Shown here piece after piece: positions 46,832-55,680 of a DNA stretch of 64,000 nucleotides (the first letter of the stretch is position 1; each line of letters begins with the position of its first letter). Origin of the DNA: Acrocarpospora macrocephala (GTDB lineage: Bacteria; Actinomycetota; Actinomycetes; Streptosporangiales; Streptosporangiaceae); NCBI RefSeq assembly GCF_009687865.1, contig NZ_BLAE01000053.1:20814-84813 (forward strand), in the 5' to 3' direction. The position numbers and the translations under genes were made by a program. The notes under the pieces were generated by a model, which did no database searches, had not been told where the DNA came from, and saw nothing but the letters and a program-made list of their open reading frames with translations.

Positions 46832-48016
46832 ATGTCTGAGATTCCTGACGCCACACCGGCGTTTCCCAAGCTGACCAGGCCCATGTCCGGGCGTGTGGTG
46901 GCGGGAGTCGCGCAGGGGGCGGCCGACCAGTTACGGCTGGACCCCGTTGTGCTGCGGCTCGCCTTCGTGCTGCTCACCGTCCTGGACGGCCTGGGCATCG
47001 TGGCGTACGCCGCCCTCTGGATGTTCACCCCCCGAGAGCCCTCCGAACGCGTGGACCGGGGCCGCGACTGGGGACAGGTGGCCGCCTACAGCCTGGTCGC
47101 CTTCGTGCTTGCCGCCATCGGCCTGCTCAGCGGAGCCGCAGCGGGCGGAGTCGCCACCTGGCCGATCGCGATCGGCGGCATCGGCTCCCTGATCCTCTGG
47201 CAGCAGGCCGACCCCGCCAGCCGCCAGCGCTGGATGAACAGCACCGTCGGCCAGGTCAGGCAAACCTGGGTGCGCGCCGGCGTCGGCCTGCTGCTGGTCG
47301 TGGTCGGCGCGATCGGCTTCCTGGTCGCCCAGGACCAGCTCGCTCAGGCCAGCACCGGCCTGATGTTCACCGCGGTCGTGGTCGGCGGCATCGGCCTGAT
47401 CGCCGCGCCCTGGCTGGCCAGCCTGTGGAAGGAGCTCCAGCGGGAGCGCACCGAGCGCATCAGGCAGGAGGAACGGGCCGAGGTGGCCGCGCACGTGCAC
47501 GACTCGGTGCTGCACACCCTCACCCTGATCCAGCGCAACGCCAACGACCCGCGCGAGGTCACCCGGCTGGCCCGATCCCAGGAACGCGAGCTGCGCAACT
47601 GGCTCTACCAGCCCAAACAGGACGCTGACGCGACGCTCGCGGCGGCGGTCCGGCGGGTGGCGGCCGAGGAGGAGGACGCGCACGGCGTGCCCATCGAGAT
47701 CGTCTGCGTCGGCGACTGCGAACTCGACGAAAGCCTCTCGGCCTTGCTCCACGCCGCCAGGCAGGCGATGGTGAACGCGGCGAAATATTCTGAATCCCCG
47801 GTCGTGTCGGTCTACCTGGAGATCGAACCCGACGAGGTGACGTTGTTCGTCAGGGACCGCGGCAAGGGCTTCACCCTCGACGACGTACCGGAGGATCGGA
47901 TGGGCATCCGCCAGTCCATCATCGGCCGGATGGAACGCAACGGCGGAAGCGCCCGGGTGAAGACCGCGCCCGGCGAAGGCACGGAGATCATGCTGACGAT
48001 GAAGAGGACCCCATGA
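46832..48016 (+). CDS. PspC-type sensor histidine kinase (LiaS/MacS-like)
   Basis: 394-residue membrane kinase. Start MSEIPDATPAFPKLTRPMSGRVVAGVAQGAADQLRLDP gives an N-terminal PspC domain, then four to five membrane helices, a short linker and a NarL-type dimerisation domain with the phosphorylated His in AAHVHDSVLHTLTLIQ, and an ATPase domain with AARQAMVNAAKYS (N box) and VRDRGKGFTLDD (G1). ATGA overlap with the response regulator. Divergent from the PspC/LiaF-like gene. Confidence 0.92.
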   Translation: MSEIPDATPAFPKLTRPMSGRVVAGVAQGAADQLRLDPVVLRLAFVLLTVLDGLGIVAYAALWMFTPREPSERVDRGRDWGQVAAYSLVAFVLAAIGLLSGAAAGGVATWPIAIGGIGSLILWQQADPASRQRWMNSTVGQVRQTWVRAGVGLLLVVVGAIGFLVAQDQLAQASTGLMFTAVVVGGIGLIAAPWLASLWKELQRERTERIRQEERAEVAAHVHDSVLHTLTLIQRNANDPREVTRLARSQERELRNWLYQPKQDADATLAAAVRRVAAEEEDAHGVPIEIVCVGDCELDESLSALLHAARQAMVNAAKYSESPVVSVYLEIEPDEVTLFVRDRGKGFTLDDVPEDRMGIRQSIIGRMERNGGSARVKTAPGEGTEIMLTMKRTP

Positions 48017-48651
48017 AGACCGTACGTGTGCTGATCGTGGACGACCACCGGCTGTTCCGGTCCGGGGTACGCGCCGAACTGGGGCCGTCCATCCAGGTCG
48101 TCGGCGAGGCCGAGGACGTGGAGACGGCCGTGCGCACGATCGCCGAACTCGAACCCGACGTCGTCCTGCTGGACGTGCACATGCCGGGCGGCGGCGGCCA
48201 GGAGGTGCTCCGGCGGGTGCTCGGGGCGGGGTCCCAGGTGCGTTTCCTCGCCCTGTCGGTCTCCGACGCGGCCGAGGACGTCATCGGTGTGATCCGCGGC
48301 GGCGCCCGCGGCTACGTGACCAAGACGATCAACGGCACCGAGCTGACCGACGCGGTCAACCGGGTGGCCGAGGGCGACGCGGTCTTCTCCCCCCGGCTGG
48401 CCGGGTTCGTCCTGGACGCCTTCGCCTCCACCGAGGCCCCGCCGATCGACCCCGAACTCGACTCGCTGACCACCCGCGAGCGCGAGGTGCTCCGGCTGAT
48501 CGCGCGCGGATACGCGTACAAGGAGATCGCCAAAGAGCTGTTCATCTCGGTGAAGACGGTCGAGACGCACGTGTCGTCGGTGCTGCGCAAGCTCCAGCTC
48601 TCCAACCGGCACGAACTCTCTCGCTGGGCCACCGCCCGTCGCCTGGTCTGA
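48013..48651 (+). CDS. NarL/LuxR-family response regulator
   Basis: 212 residues. Receiver domain VRVLIVDDHRLFRSGVRAEL with acceptor Asp in DVVLLDVHMPGGGG and Lys in TKTINGTEL; C-terminal LuxR helix-turn-helix LTTREREVLRLIARGYAYKEIAKELFISVKTVETHVSSVLRKLQ. Cognate of the overlapping kinase; probable targets include its own operon and the divergent PspC/LiaF-like gene. Confidence 0.95.
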   Translation: MKTVRVLIVDDHRLFRSGVRAELGPSIQVVGEAEDVETAVRTIAELEPDVVLLDVHMPGGGGQEVLRRVLGAGSQVRFLALSVSDAAEDVIGVIRGGARGYVTKTINGTELTDAVNRVAEGDAVFSPRLAGFVLDAFASTEAPPIDPELDSLTTREREVLRLIARGYAYKEIAKELFISVKTVETHVSSVLRKLQLSNRHELSRWATARRLV

Positions 48652-48678
48652 TTCGGACGCGCGTGCGACGCTTCAAAG

Positions 48679-50139
48679 ATGGGACGTGACGTACCTGCCA
48701 TAACGTTCAGCCGGGAAGACCGCCGGATATATCGCGACAAGATTCGGCGGTCGCTGGACGTGCTCGCCCAGATGTTGCGGGAGTCGCGGTTCGAGGCCGA
48801 CCGGCCGCTGGCAGGCTTGGAGATCGAGCTCAACCTGGTCGACGAGCGCGGCGAGCCCGCGATGAAGAACGCCGAGGTGCTCGCCGCGATCGCGGAGCCC
48901 GACTGGGCGACCGAACTCGGCCAGTTCAACGTCGAGATAAACGTGGCGCCCCAGGATCTCTCCGAGGACGGGCTTTTCGCCCTCGAACAGTCGGTTCGCG
49001 ACAAGCTCAACCACGCCGAGGAGCGGGCCGAGACCGTCGGCGGCCATATGGTCCTGGTCGGAATCCTCCCGACCCTCCGCGAATCAGACGTCAACGAGGC
49101 GTCGCTCTCCGCCAACCCCCGCTACAAACTGCTCAACGAGCAGATCTTCGCCGCCCGGGGCGAGGACCTGCACATCGACATCGAAGGCGTCGAACACCTC
49201 GACACCTACGCCGACAGCATCACCCCCGAAGCGGCCTGCACGAGCGTGCAACTCCACCTGCAGGTCACCCCGCCCGCCTTCGCCGCCCACTGGAACGCCG
49301 CCCAGGCCATCGCCGGCGCCCAGGTCGCGGTGGCCGCCAACTCCCCGTTCCTGTTCGGCAAGGAACTCTGGCGCGAAACCCGCATCAGCCTCTTCGAACA
49401 GGCCACCGACACTCGGCCGGAAGAACTCAAAGCCCAGGGCGTACGCCCCCGAGTGTGGTTCGGGGAACGCTGGATCACCTCGGTTTTCGATCTGTTCGAG
49501 GAGAACGTTCGTTACTTCCCGGCATTGTTGCCCATGTGCGAGGACGAGGACCCCCGCGAGGTACTCGACAGCGGCGGCACGCCCACCATGGGCGAACTTT
49601 CCCTCCACAACGGCACGGTCTACCGCTGGAACCGCCCCGTCTACGCCGTCGCCGACGGCCTCCCGCACATCCGCGTCGAGAACCGCGTCCTGCCCGCCGG
49701 TCCCACCGTCGTCGACATCGCCGCCAACGCCGCCTTCTACTACGGCCTGATGCGCGTCCTCCCCTACGCGGAACGCCCGGTCTGGACGCAGATGTCCTTC
49801 GCCGCCGCCGAAGACAACCTCCGCACCGCCGCCCGCCACGGCCTGGACGCCCGCCTCTACTGGCCCGGCCTAGGCGAAGTCCCCGCCTCCGAACTCATCC
49901 TCCGCCGCCTACTTCCCCTAGCGCACGAGGGCCTCGACAAATGGGGCGTGGCCCCCGCCTACCGCGACCGCCTCCTCGGCATCATCGAACAACGCTGCCT
50001 CACCCACACCACCGGCGCCACCTGGCAATCCCAAACCTTCCACACCCTCGGCGCCGACCACGAAGCCCTCCGCCAAATGACCCTCCACTACACCACCCAC
50101 ATGCACACCAACGAACCCGTCCACACCTGGCCCACGTAA
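48679..50139 (+). CDS. Glutamate-cysteine ligase (GCS2) family protein
   Basis: 486-residue protein of the GCS2 carboxylate-amine ligase family. GLEIELNLVDERGEPA carries the Glu pair binding Mg-ATP, followed by FNVEINVAPQDLSEDGL, PTLRESDVNEASLSANPRYKLLNEQ, TSVQLHLQVTP and NSPFLFGKELWRETRISLFEQ. These enzymes ligate glutamate to an amine; members of this length occur in many actinomycetes and the acceptor is not settled, so I do not call it glutathione or ergothioneine synthesis. The 3' end is duplicated just after the stop. Little sign of a ribosome binding site. Confidence 0.88.
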   Translation: MGRDVPAITFSREDRRIYRDKIRRSLDVLAQMLRESRFEADRPLAGLEIELNLVDERGEPAMKNAEVLAAIAEPDWATELGQFNVEINVAPQDLSEDGLFALEQSVRDKLNHAEERAETVGGHMVLVGILPTLRESDVNEASLSANPRYKLLNEQIFAARGEDLHIDIEGVEHLDTYADSITPEAACTSVQLHLQVTPPAFAAHWNAAQAIAGAQVAVAANSPFLFGKELWRETRISLFEQATDTRPEELKAQGVRPRVWFGERWITSVFDLFEENVRYFPALLPMCEDEDPREVLDSGGTPTMGELSLHNGTVYRWNRPVYAVADGLPHIRVENRVLPAGPTVVDIAANAAFYYGLMRVLPYAERPVWTQMSFAAAEDNLRTAARHGLDARLYWPGLGEVPASELILRRLLPLAHEGLDKWGVAPAYRDRLLGIIEQRCLTHTTGATWQSQTFHTLGADHEALRQMTLHYTTHMHTNEPVHTWPT

Positions 50140-50240
50140 CTTGTTGGCCGGTTATTCGGTGGTGGTGGAGATGCACACTGACGAGCCTGTCCGCACTTGG
50201 CCCACGTAACTCGTTGGTCTGTTACGCGGTGGTGATGGAG
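50101..50240 (+). repeat. 70-bp tandem duplication of the GCS2 gene 3' end
   Basis: Unit 1 (50101-50170) covers the last 13 codons, the stop and 31 bp beyond; unit 2 (50171-50240) repeats it with about a dozen changes. Both encode MHT(N/D)EPV(H/R)TWPT and a TAA-type end. The second copy lies outside the gene and is thus a non-coding relic. Confidence 0.85.
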
Positions 50241-50291
50241 ATGTCGTCATTTTGGCTGATTTGACGGGCGTGTTCGGGCCACGATTAAGGG

Positions 50292-51065
50292 GTGTTCGCT
50301 CGAAGAGTTGCTGCTGTCATCGTCGCGGCGTGTGCTGTTCTGCCAGTCTCCGCATGCGGAGCCGTCACTGGGGCCGATTCGCCGGGGTCGGCGAACCGGG
50401 CCGAGACCTGGACCGCGCCCGCGTCAGGCGAGACCGATCCCAGCGCGGGATCGGAATCCGGCGCCTCCAGTGACCCCAACGCGGCGGGCGAGTCCTCGGG
50501 ATGTGATGAGGCCGGTGACACATTCGCCAGCGATGTCCGGCTGGCCCGCTGCCTGACCGAGAACTTCTGGGTCCGCCAGTTCCAGGCGAGCGGGGGAACC
50601 TACGAGCCCGTCCGGGATTTCGTCCCCTATAACGGTACTGACGGTCCCACCTGCGGTGGCGAGCCTTCCGTCCCAAACAACGCGTTCTACTGCTCCGACG
50701 GACACTTCATCGCCTTCGACGCGAACTGGCTGCAAGGCCTATACCAGCAACTCGGCGACGCCGCCGTATATGTCGTGATCCCTCATGAATTCGGCCACGC
50801 CGTACAAGCCCAACTCGTCCAGAATTTCAACTTCAGCAAAGAACGCGAACTCCAAGCCGACTGCTACGCCGGCGGCACCCTCGGCGCCCTCATCCAAGCC
50901 CAGCAACTCAAAGCCGACCCCGGCGACGATTCCGAAGTCATGAACAACTTGATAGCCGCCGGCGACCCCACCGACGCCTGGTGGGAACCCGGCGCCCACG
51001 GCACCGCCGAACAACGCATCTCCGCCTTCGTCAACGGCTACCAACAAGGCGTCTCCGCCTGCTGA
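50292..51065 (+). CDS. Lipoprotein neutral zinc metallopeptidase
   Basis: 257-residue exported lipoprotein: basic start, hydrophobic stretch and lipobox VSAC with Cys22, then an acidic/Ser-rich linker (about 23-70). The catalytic domain has the zinc motif HEFGHAVQAQ (165-174) and a downstream ERELQADCYAGG with the third ligand Glu/Asp, typical of the putative neutral zinc metallopeptidase family. Four additional Cys may form disulfides. Start GTG. The substrate is unknown. Confidence 0.92.
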   Translation: MFARRVAAVIVAACAVLPVSACGAVTGADSPGSANRAETWTAPASGETDPSAGSESGASSDPNAAGESSGCDEAGDTFASDVRLARCLTENFWVRQFQASGGTYEPVRDFVPYNGTDGPTCGGEPSVPNNAFYCSDGHFIAFDANWLQGLYQQLGDAAVYVVIPHEFGHAVQAQLVQNFNFSKERELQADCYAGGTLGALIQAQQLKADPGDDSEVMNNLIAAGDPTDAWWEPGAHGTAEQRISAFVNGYQQGVSAC

Positions 51066-51314
51066 CCCCACCACGTGCCAATCCCTCACCCCGGGCTGAC
51101 CCCTCCACTACACGCAAACCTCCACGACCTGCTGACTGACGCGGAGTCGGTTGCGTGCGGCTCACGTGGTGGCGGAGCCGTCCTTGATGCGTACCGCGCT
51201 GACGCGGAGTCAGTTGTGGGTTGCTCGCTCGTTCCTATGACGATGCCTTTCCTGACGCCTGACCTGTGATCACTGCACCGGGCTAACGTCGTGGATATGG
51301 CGGGAGGAAGTTCG

Positions 51315-52226
51315 ATGGCGGGATTGAAGGCTGTCGCGGTGTGCTGCGGGGTGCTGGCTGGCGCGAACGTGATGAACAACGTCGTTGCCAAGCGTTGGGC
51401 CCCGGCGACCTCGGCGTTGGCCACGGGGGCGCTTCTGGGGATTGCGCTCCGGGAAGGGGTGCGGGGTGAAGAACTCGGGTTCGAACGCTGGAAGGAAGGC
51501 GCGGCGCTGGGCGGCGGGCTGGCGGTAGCAGTCGCCGTCACCTATGCGGCTGGAATCGGCCTGCCTCGAACGCGGTCCTTGTTCCGGGACGAACGTGCGC
51601 TCGCCCTTTCTCGTAGTCGTCTCCTGGAGGAGGCCCTGCTTCAGGTTCCGGTCGGCACGGTCATGCTGGAGGAAGTCGCCTTCCGAGGCGTTCTCCCCGC
51701 TCTGCTGTCCCGTACGACACGAGCGAGAACAACGGCTGCCATCTCATCCGCCCTTTTCGGCCTCTGGCACATTCTCCCCGCCCTCGATATGGCCCGCGCC
51801 AACCCTTCTCTCACCCGCCTGGCCGCAGCCGGCCTCGATCCGACCCCTGACCTCAGCCCATCCAATGCAGATCGAGGACCACACGCCTCACGCGCGGAGG
51901 GGAAGGAGGACTGGACGCACGTGCCAAATGCAGTCAACGACTCCAGGGACCAGGGCGAGGGGCAGGTCCCGAATGCGGTCAATGTGGACGGGGAAGAGGG
52001 CGCTGGGCAGATTCCGAGCACAGCCGATGAGGGAAAGAGCAGGGCCGATCTCGCGCGCCTGGTCATCGGGACAGTAGTTGCCACAGCTATGGTCGGGGGC
52101 CTCTTCTTGGGGCTGCGACGAAGAGGCGGGCTGTTGGCGCCCGCGTTGGTCCACATCGCTACGAACTCATTCGGATACGCGGCAGCCCGGCTTGCCCGGC
52201 GCATCGACGCCCGGTCGGAGTCCTAG
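51315..52226 (+). CDS. CPBP-family intramembrane protease
   Basis: 303-residue membrane protein of the CAAX-protease/bacteriocin-processing type. Motif 1 is MLEEVAFRG (Glu-Glu and Arg), motif 2 FGLWHILPA, and the last motif ALVHIATNSFGY. Helices surround them. Between motifs 2 and 3 there is an unusual hydrophilic insert of about 60 residues (from TRLAAAGLDPTP to DEGKSRADLAR) with an internal 15-residue repeat beginning VPNAVN. Start ATG 51315, 7 bp after GGAGG; earlier GTG/ATG codons at 51291 and 51297 are less supported. Confidence 0.88.
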   Translation: MAGLKAVAVCCGVLAGANVMNNVVAKRWAPATSALATGALLGIALREGVRGEELGFERWKEGAALGGGLAVAVAVTYAAGIGLPRTRSLFRDERALALSRSRLLEEALLQVPVGTVMLEEVAFRGVLPALLSRTTRARTTAAISSALFGLWHILPALDMARANPSLTRLAAAGLDPTPDLSPSNADRGPHASRAEGKEDWTHVPNAVNDSRDQGEGQVPNAVNVDGEEGAGQIPSTADEGKSRADLARLVIGTVVATAMVGGLFLGLRRRGGLLAPALVHIATNSFGYAAARLARRIDARSES

Positions 52227-52524
52227 ACAGCACGCGCAACGTTTGACGGCAGGACTGTGGACACCCGTGCGAACTGGCTCCGCCTGGTCGGGCGACGGCG
52301 ATGGGTCGCCTGATCACCGCCGCGATCATCCACCTGCAGACCCCGCCCGCACCCTGACCCGCCGACAACCCCAGGAAGGAGAACCGAACGGGCCTCGCTG
52401 GACGTGACCCGCCCGACGCGAAGGCCGGGCTGACCGGCGACCGAAATGCAACATCACGAAACATTGAGACTAGTGCCGCCTCCTGCGCCAATCCGTTACA
52501 GGACGTGGCGTCACGAATGCGGGC

Positions 52525-53577
52525 TCAACTACTTGCGTCACGGATCATCTGGCGAATGCCGGCTCTGATGTCGTGCCATCCGTCGGACAGGGCGAACCGG
52601 GCATAGGTGAGACCGTCGAGGTGGTTTGCCCCGTCGTCGAGTGAACGCAGGCTGTGGCGGATGGCGTTGGCTGCGACCCACCGCCGCCAGGCGTCCTCGT
52701 TCTCCTCCTGAACGGCGTAGCCTCGTCCGGCCCAGCGTTCGCCGAGGCTCTCCCACTCCTCCCGCACCCCCTCCAGCAGATCGACGCCAAGCGCCTCGCC
52801 GCCGTGTGCCGCCCGCACCGCCCGGGTGATCGAGGGCAGGCCGAGGTCGAAACTTTCGACCAGGAGATCGACCACCCGCAACAGGCTCGCCCGCCGGTGT
52901 TCCTGGGACACCAGGTGGAGTCTGGCGTGTAGATCTGGCTCGTAATGCCACAAGCCGATCGGCGGGCATTCCACGCTGACCAGTGGATCAATGATCGCCA
53001 CCGGGCGAGGCTGGTCGAACCAGTCCATGGGCAGGCGCGCGCCGGTGCGCGCTTCAATGATCGCCATCGCGGTGGCCTGCTTGGCCGGCCACGGAGCGTC
53101 GGCGACCTCTTGCAGCGCGGCCGCTTCCTCCTCCAGCGCGGCGGGATCGGCACCATGCAGCATGTCCGGGATCAGTGTGGGGATCCGGGCCAGCCACTGC
53201 CCATGCGCCGCGTACTCCAGGCCTCTCGTGCCGGCGAGGTTCCACGACAGGTGCCAGACCTGGGCGTCCTGGCTGAGCCACGCCATGACCTGGGGCCTGC
53301 CGGCGTAGCTGAACCCGCCGGGTTCGAGCAGCATGGTCGCTGTGCCGGTCTGCCCCAGGTAGACAGCCTTGCCCTCCAGGAACACCGCTTCCTCGGTGAA
53401 CTCCTCGTCAGACTCCACCAGCTCCGGATGCCCGCCGCCGATCAGCCGTATCGCGGCGGTCGTGAGGGGCACCGGGTCGCCGAGAGGACGAATGACCGTC
53501 CAGGCCAGCGCTTCCCCGAACGGCGCGTCGGACTGGATGAGGTCCGTGTAGTAGGCGACGGCACTGTCGAGATTCAT
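52525..53577 (-). CDS. DUF6461-like uncharacterised protein
   Basis: 350-residue cytoplasmic protein. The N-terminal half, with VYLGQTGTATMLLEPGGFSYAGRPQVMAWLS and VWHLSWNLAGTRGLEYAAHGQWLARI, resembles the actinobacterial DUF6461 domain; the C-terminal half is helical (EWESLGERWAGRGYAVQEENEDAWRRWVAANAIRHSL) and unfamiliar. Family assignment is from memory of its pattern and not certain. I start at MNLDSAVAYY (ATG 53575-53577); the frame is open to 53859 but that part is low-complexity. Confidence 0.72.
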   Translation of the reverse strand: MNLDSAVAYYTDLIQSDAPFGEALAWTVIRPLGDPVPLTTAAIRLIGGGHPELVESDEEFTEEAVFLEGKAVYLGQTGTATMLLEPGGFSYAGRPQVMAWLSQDAQVWHLSWNLAGTRGLEYAAHGQWLARIPTLIPDMLHGADPAALEEEAAALQEVADAPWPAKQATAMAIIEARTGARLPMDWFDQPRPVAIIDPLVSVECPPIGLWHYEPDLHARLHLVSQEHRRASLLRVVDLLVESFDLGLPSITRAVRAAHGGEALGVDLLEGVREEWESLGERWAGRGYAVQEENEDAWRRWVAANAIRHSLRSLDDGANHLDGLTYARFALSDGWHDIRAGIRQMIRDASS

Positions 53578-53590
53578 CTGAGTAGGCCAT

Positions 53591-53794
53591 TCAACTGTTG
53601 AGGTAGATAAGAACTCGCTGCCGTGGAAACGTACTGTCGCGCTGTGGTTCCTCCGTAGTCGCAGGAATGACGAAACCAGGAAGCTCGATCTTGATGAGCG
53701 CGCCAGGCATCGGGCGTACGCACGCCTTGCCCGCGAGGTAGGCGTGGACAGGGCAGGACGGCGGGGGCGGGCCGACAGGCGGATTCTCGCGCAT
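53591..53794 (-). CDS. Possible small protein upstream of DUF6461-like gene
   Basis: A 67-codon frame from ATG 53792-53794, ending 13 bp before the next start. Third codon positions are G/C-rich for the first 45 codons. The product (MRENPPVGPPPPSCPVH, then AYLAGKACVRPMPGALIKIELPG) has no recognised domain. No good ribosome binding site is seen, so it may be spurious; listed because the spacing suggests an operon with the DUF6461-like gene. Confidence 0.38.
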   Translation of the reverse strand: MRENPPVGPPPPSCPVHAYLAGKACVRPMPGALIKIELPGFVIPATTEEPQRDSTFPRQRVLIYLNS

Positions 53795-53796
53795 GA

Positions 53797-53985
53797 ATAA
53801 CAAAGGAAGCCCTGGCACATCTCGTGGCGGGTGACGACGAGGAGTCCATCCGCGTGCACGCCGGCGAACTGGCCCAGGCGGAACGCCGCTCCATGGCCCT
53901 CGTCGTATCACCGGCCACTTTCGCCGAGGCCGCGATCGATGTTCAGAGAGCGCACTGGGGAGCTACGGGCGGATGGCGGTGGTGA
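53797..53985 (+). pseudogene. Possible coding remnant without start
   Basis: A 62-codon plus-strand frame with gene-like composition (LAHLVAGDDEESIRVHAGEL then AQAERRSMALVVSPATFAEA and VQRAHWGATGG) lies between two minus-strand genes. It has no start codon with a ribosome binding site and ends in TGA at 53983-53985, overlapping the methyltransferase 3' end by 23 bp. It looks like the C-terminal end of a lost gene; I do not recognise the family. Confidence 0.3.
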
Positions 53986-54793
53986 AGCGGAGGGGCATGG
54001 TGTAGGTGAGGGTGCCGTTGGGGGTGGTTAGGGAGTGGAGGCCTCGGGTGAAGGTGTGGTGGGCCTCGGGGAGGGTGGATTCAGGGATGGATTCCATCAT
54101 GCCGCGCATGCCGGCTGACCAGAGCCAGGACCAGTAGTGCTCGGGGGTGGGGAAGAGGATCTCCTGGAGGTGGTCGGTGCATTCGATGGTGGTGAAGTCT
54201 TTGAGGAGGTCGTGGAGGGAGGCGACGGTGCGGAGGCGTTCGGAGGGGGTGGGCTGGTTGGTGGAGGTGGCTGGGGGTGGGGGGAGGTAGGGGGTGAGGA
54301 GGTTGCGGAGGGTGGCTTGGAGGGCTTTGTCTTCTTCGCGGTCTTCGGCGAAGGTGGCTAGGGCGAGGCGTCCGCCTGGGCGGAGGACGCGGGCGATTTC
54401 AGCGGCGGCTTGGGGCATGTCGGGGACGAAGAAGAGGACCAGGCCGCTTTGGACGGCGTCGAAGGAGGCGTCGGGGAAGTCGAGGGATTCGGCGTCGCCG
54501 ATGGTGACCCTGGCGTTGCTCACGCCTCTTCGTTGAATGTCGCGACTGGCCTCGCGGACCATGCCGGGCGCCAGGTCGATGCCGTGCACGAAACCTTCGG
54601 GTCCGACACGTTCGGCCGCCGGGAACAGGCTCGCGCCCCGGCCGCAGCCGACGTCGAGCACGCGCTCGCCGGGTTGCGCGTGCTGCCCGAGCCGTACCCC
54701 CACAGGGTCGAAAAAGTCCACCCCGACCTGCTCATAATCGGGCGCCGCACGGTCGAAGACCCCCGCGAGATACGCCTTCGCCTCTTCGCTCAC
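53963..54793 (-). CDS. Class I SAM-dependent methyltransferase (UbiE-like)
   Basis: 276 residues. SAM-binding motif RVLDVGCGRGASLFPAAE (about 44-61), acidic GIDLAPGMV, post-motif DAESLDFPDASFDAVQSGLVLFF and AAAEIARVLRPGGRLALATF. C-terminal cap region (150-276) probably gives substrate choice. ATG at 54791-54793. It lies 53 bp downstream of the PIG-L deacetylase gene on the same strand and may be cotranscribed. Substrate unknown. Confidence 0.9.
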   Translation of the reverse strand: MSEEAKAYLAGVFDRAAPDYEQVGVDFFDPVGVRLGQHAQPGERVLDVGCGRGASLFPAAERVGPEGFVHGIDLAPGMVREASRDIQRRGVSNARVTIGDAESLDFPDASFDAVQSGLVLFFVPDMPQAAAEIARVLRPGGRLALATFAEDREEDKALQATLRNLLTPYLPPPPATSTNQPTPSERLRTVASLHDLLKDFTTIECTDHLQEILFPTPEHYWSWLWSAGMRGMMESIPESTLPEAHHTFTRGLHSLTTPNGTLTYTMPLRFTTAIRP

Positions 54794-54846
54794 GTCGCGA
54801 CCCTACGCTCCCGCACCGACATTTCCAGCCCGCATCCGGCGGGACC

Positions 54847-55566
54847 TCAGCCGGTCGGCACCACCTGGAACGCCTCCGCGAACGATCCGTCGGGCAGGCC
54901 CGCCTGGATCGCGTTGTTTGCCAGGAATGTCTTCACCATCTTCTCCAGGTCGGGCATGTGACCGGTCTGGGTCTCATGGGCCCGGAGGGCGGCGATTTTG
55001 CGATCGACCGTGGTCGTGATGTCCACATAGTGGTTCGGTGACGGGGAGCCGATCAGCCACACCTCGCGGACGGTCCAAGCTTCCAGGCCCTCGTCGTTGA
55101 GGAGCTCGGGGAACGCGTACGGATTGCGGGCGTCCGGATACACCGCGTCCAGGGTCGCGCCGCCGACCGCGCGATGGTCGGGGTGGCTGGGGCCGATCCG
55201 GGCGTAGTTGCGTTCGGGGGTGGAGGTGATGACGAGGTCGGGCCGTACCTGGCGGATGACGCGGGCGATGTCGCGGCGCAGGGCCAGGGTGGGTTCGAGC
55301 ATTCCGTCCGGGTAGCCGAGGTTGCGGACGTCGGTGACGCCCACCTGCTTGGCCGCCGCGACCTGCTCGGCGTGCCGGATCTCGGCCATGTGCTCGGCGC
55401 CCACCGTACGGTCGAAACCGCCCGCGTCGCCGGACGTGGCCAGCAGATACACCACCTCCACGCCGCGATCGACGAAGGCCGCGATCGTCCCGGCGCCGCC
55501 GAAGTCGATGTCGTCCGGGTGCGCGGTGACGACCAGAACCTTGCCGATGTCCGCTGGATCCAACAC
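54847..55566 (-). CDS. PIG-L family deacetylase
   Basis: 239-residue LmbE/PIG-L metal-dependent deacetylase, a family acting on GlcNAc-type conjugates such as mycothiol precursors. Motifs: VVTAHPDDIDFGGAGTIAAF (AHPDD zinc ligands), then SHPDHRAVGG (third ligand His). Start is GTG at 55564-55566. Length suits the family. MshB or Mca orthologues have additional features that I cannot confirm here, so I leave the substrate open. Confidence 0.92.
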   Translation of the reverse strand: MLDPADIGKVLVVTAHPDDIDFGGAGTIAAFVDRGVEVVYLLATSGDAGGFDRTVGAEHMAEIRHAEQVAAAKQVGVTDVRNLGYPDGMLEPTLALRRDIARVIRQVRPDLVITSTPERNYARIGPSHPDHRAVGGATLDAVYPDARNPYAFPELLNDEGLEAWTVREVWLIGSPSPNHYVDITTTVDRKIAALRAHETQTGHMPDLEKMVKTFLANNAIQAGLPDGSFAEAFQVVPTG

Positions 55567-55631
55567 GGGCGTTTCCTCCTTGAGTCTCCAGCGCCAACTC
55601 GCCAGGCCCGGCGGTAATTCCTTCTCATGCC

Positions 55632-55666
55632 GGTACGGCTCCCGCCACGCGGGCGGAAGCCGTACC
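55632..55666 (-). terminator. Strong hairpin after the M23 peptidase gene
   Basis: GGTACGGCTCCCGCC (55632-55646) pairs with GGCGGAAGCCGTACC (55652-55666) with one mismatch and a 5-nt loop. It lies 15 bp past the stop of the M23 peptidase gene on the minus strand. There is no T-run, as is common in high-GC actinomycetes. Confidence 0.75.
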
Positions 55667-55680
55667 AGGAGGAAAGGGGT

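Noticed and set aside
53574..53918. 114-codon minus-strand frame upstream of the DUF6461-like gene
   Set aside because: Low-complexity Arg/Ser/Ala composition and overlaps a better 67-codon frame and the DUF6461-like start.
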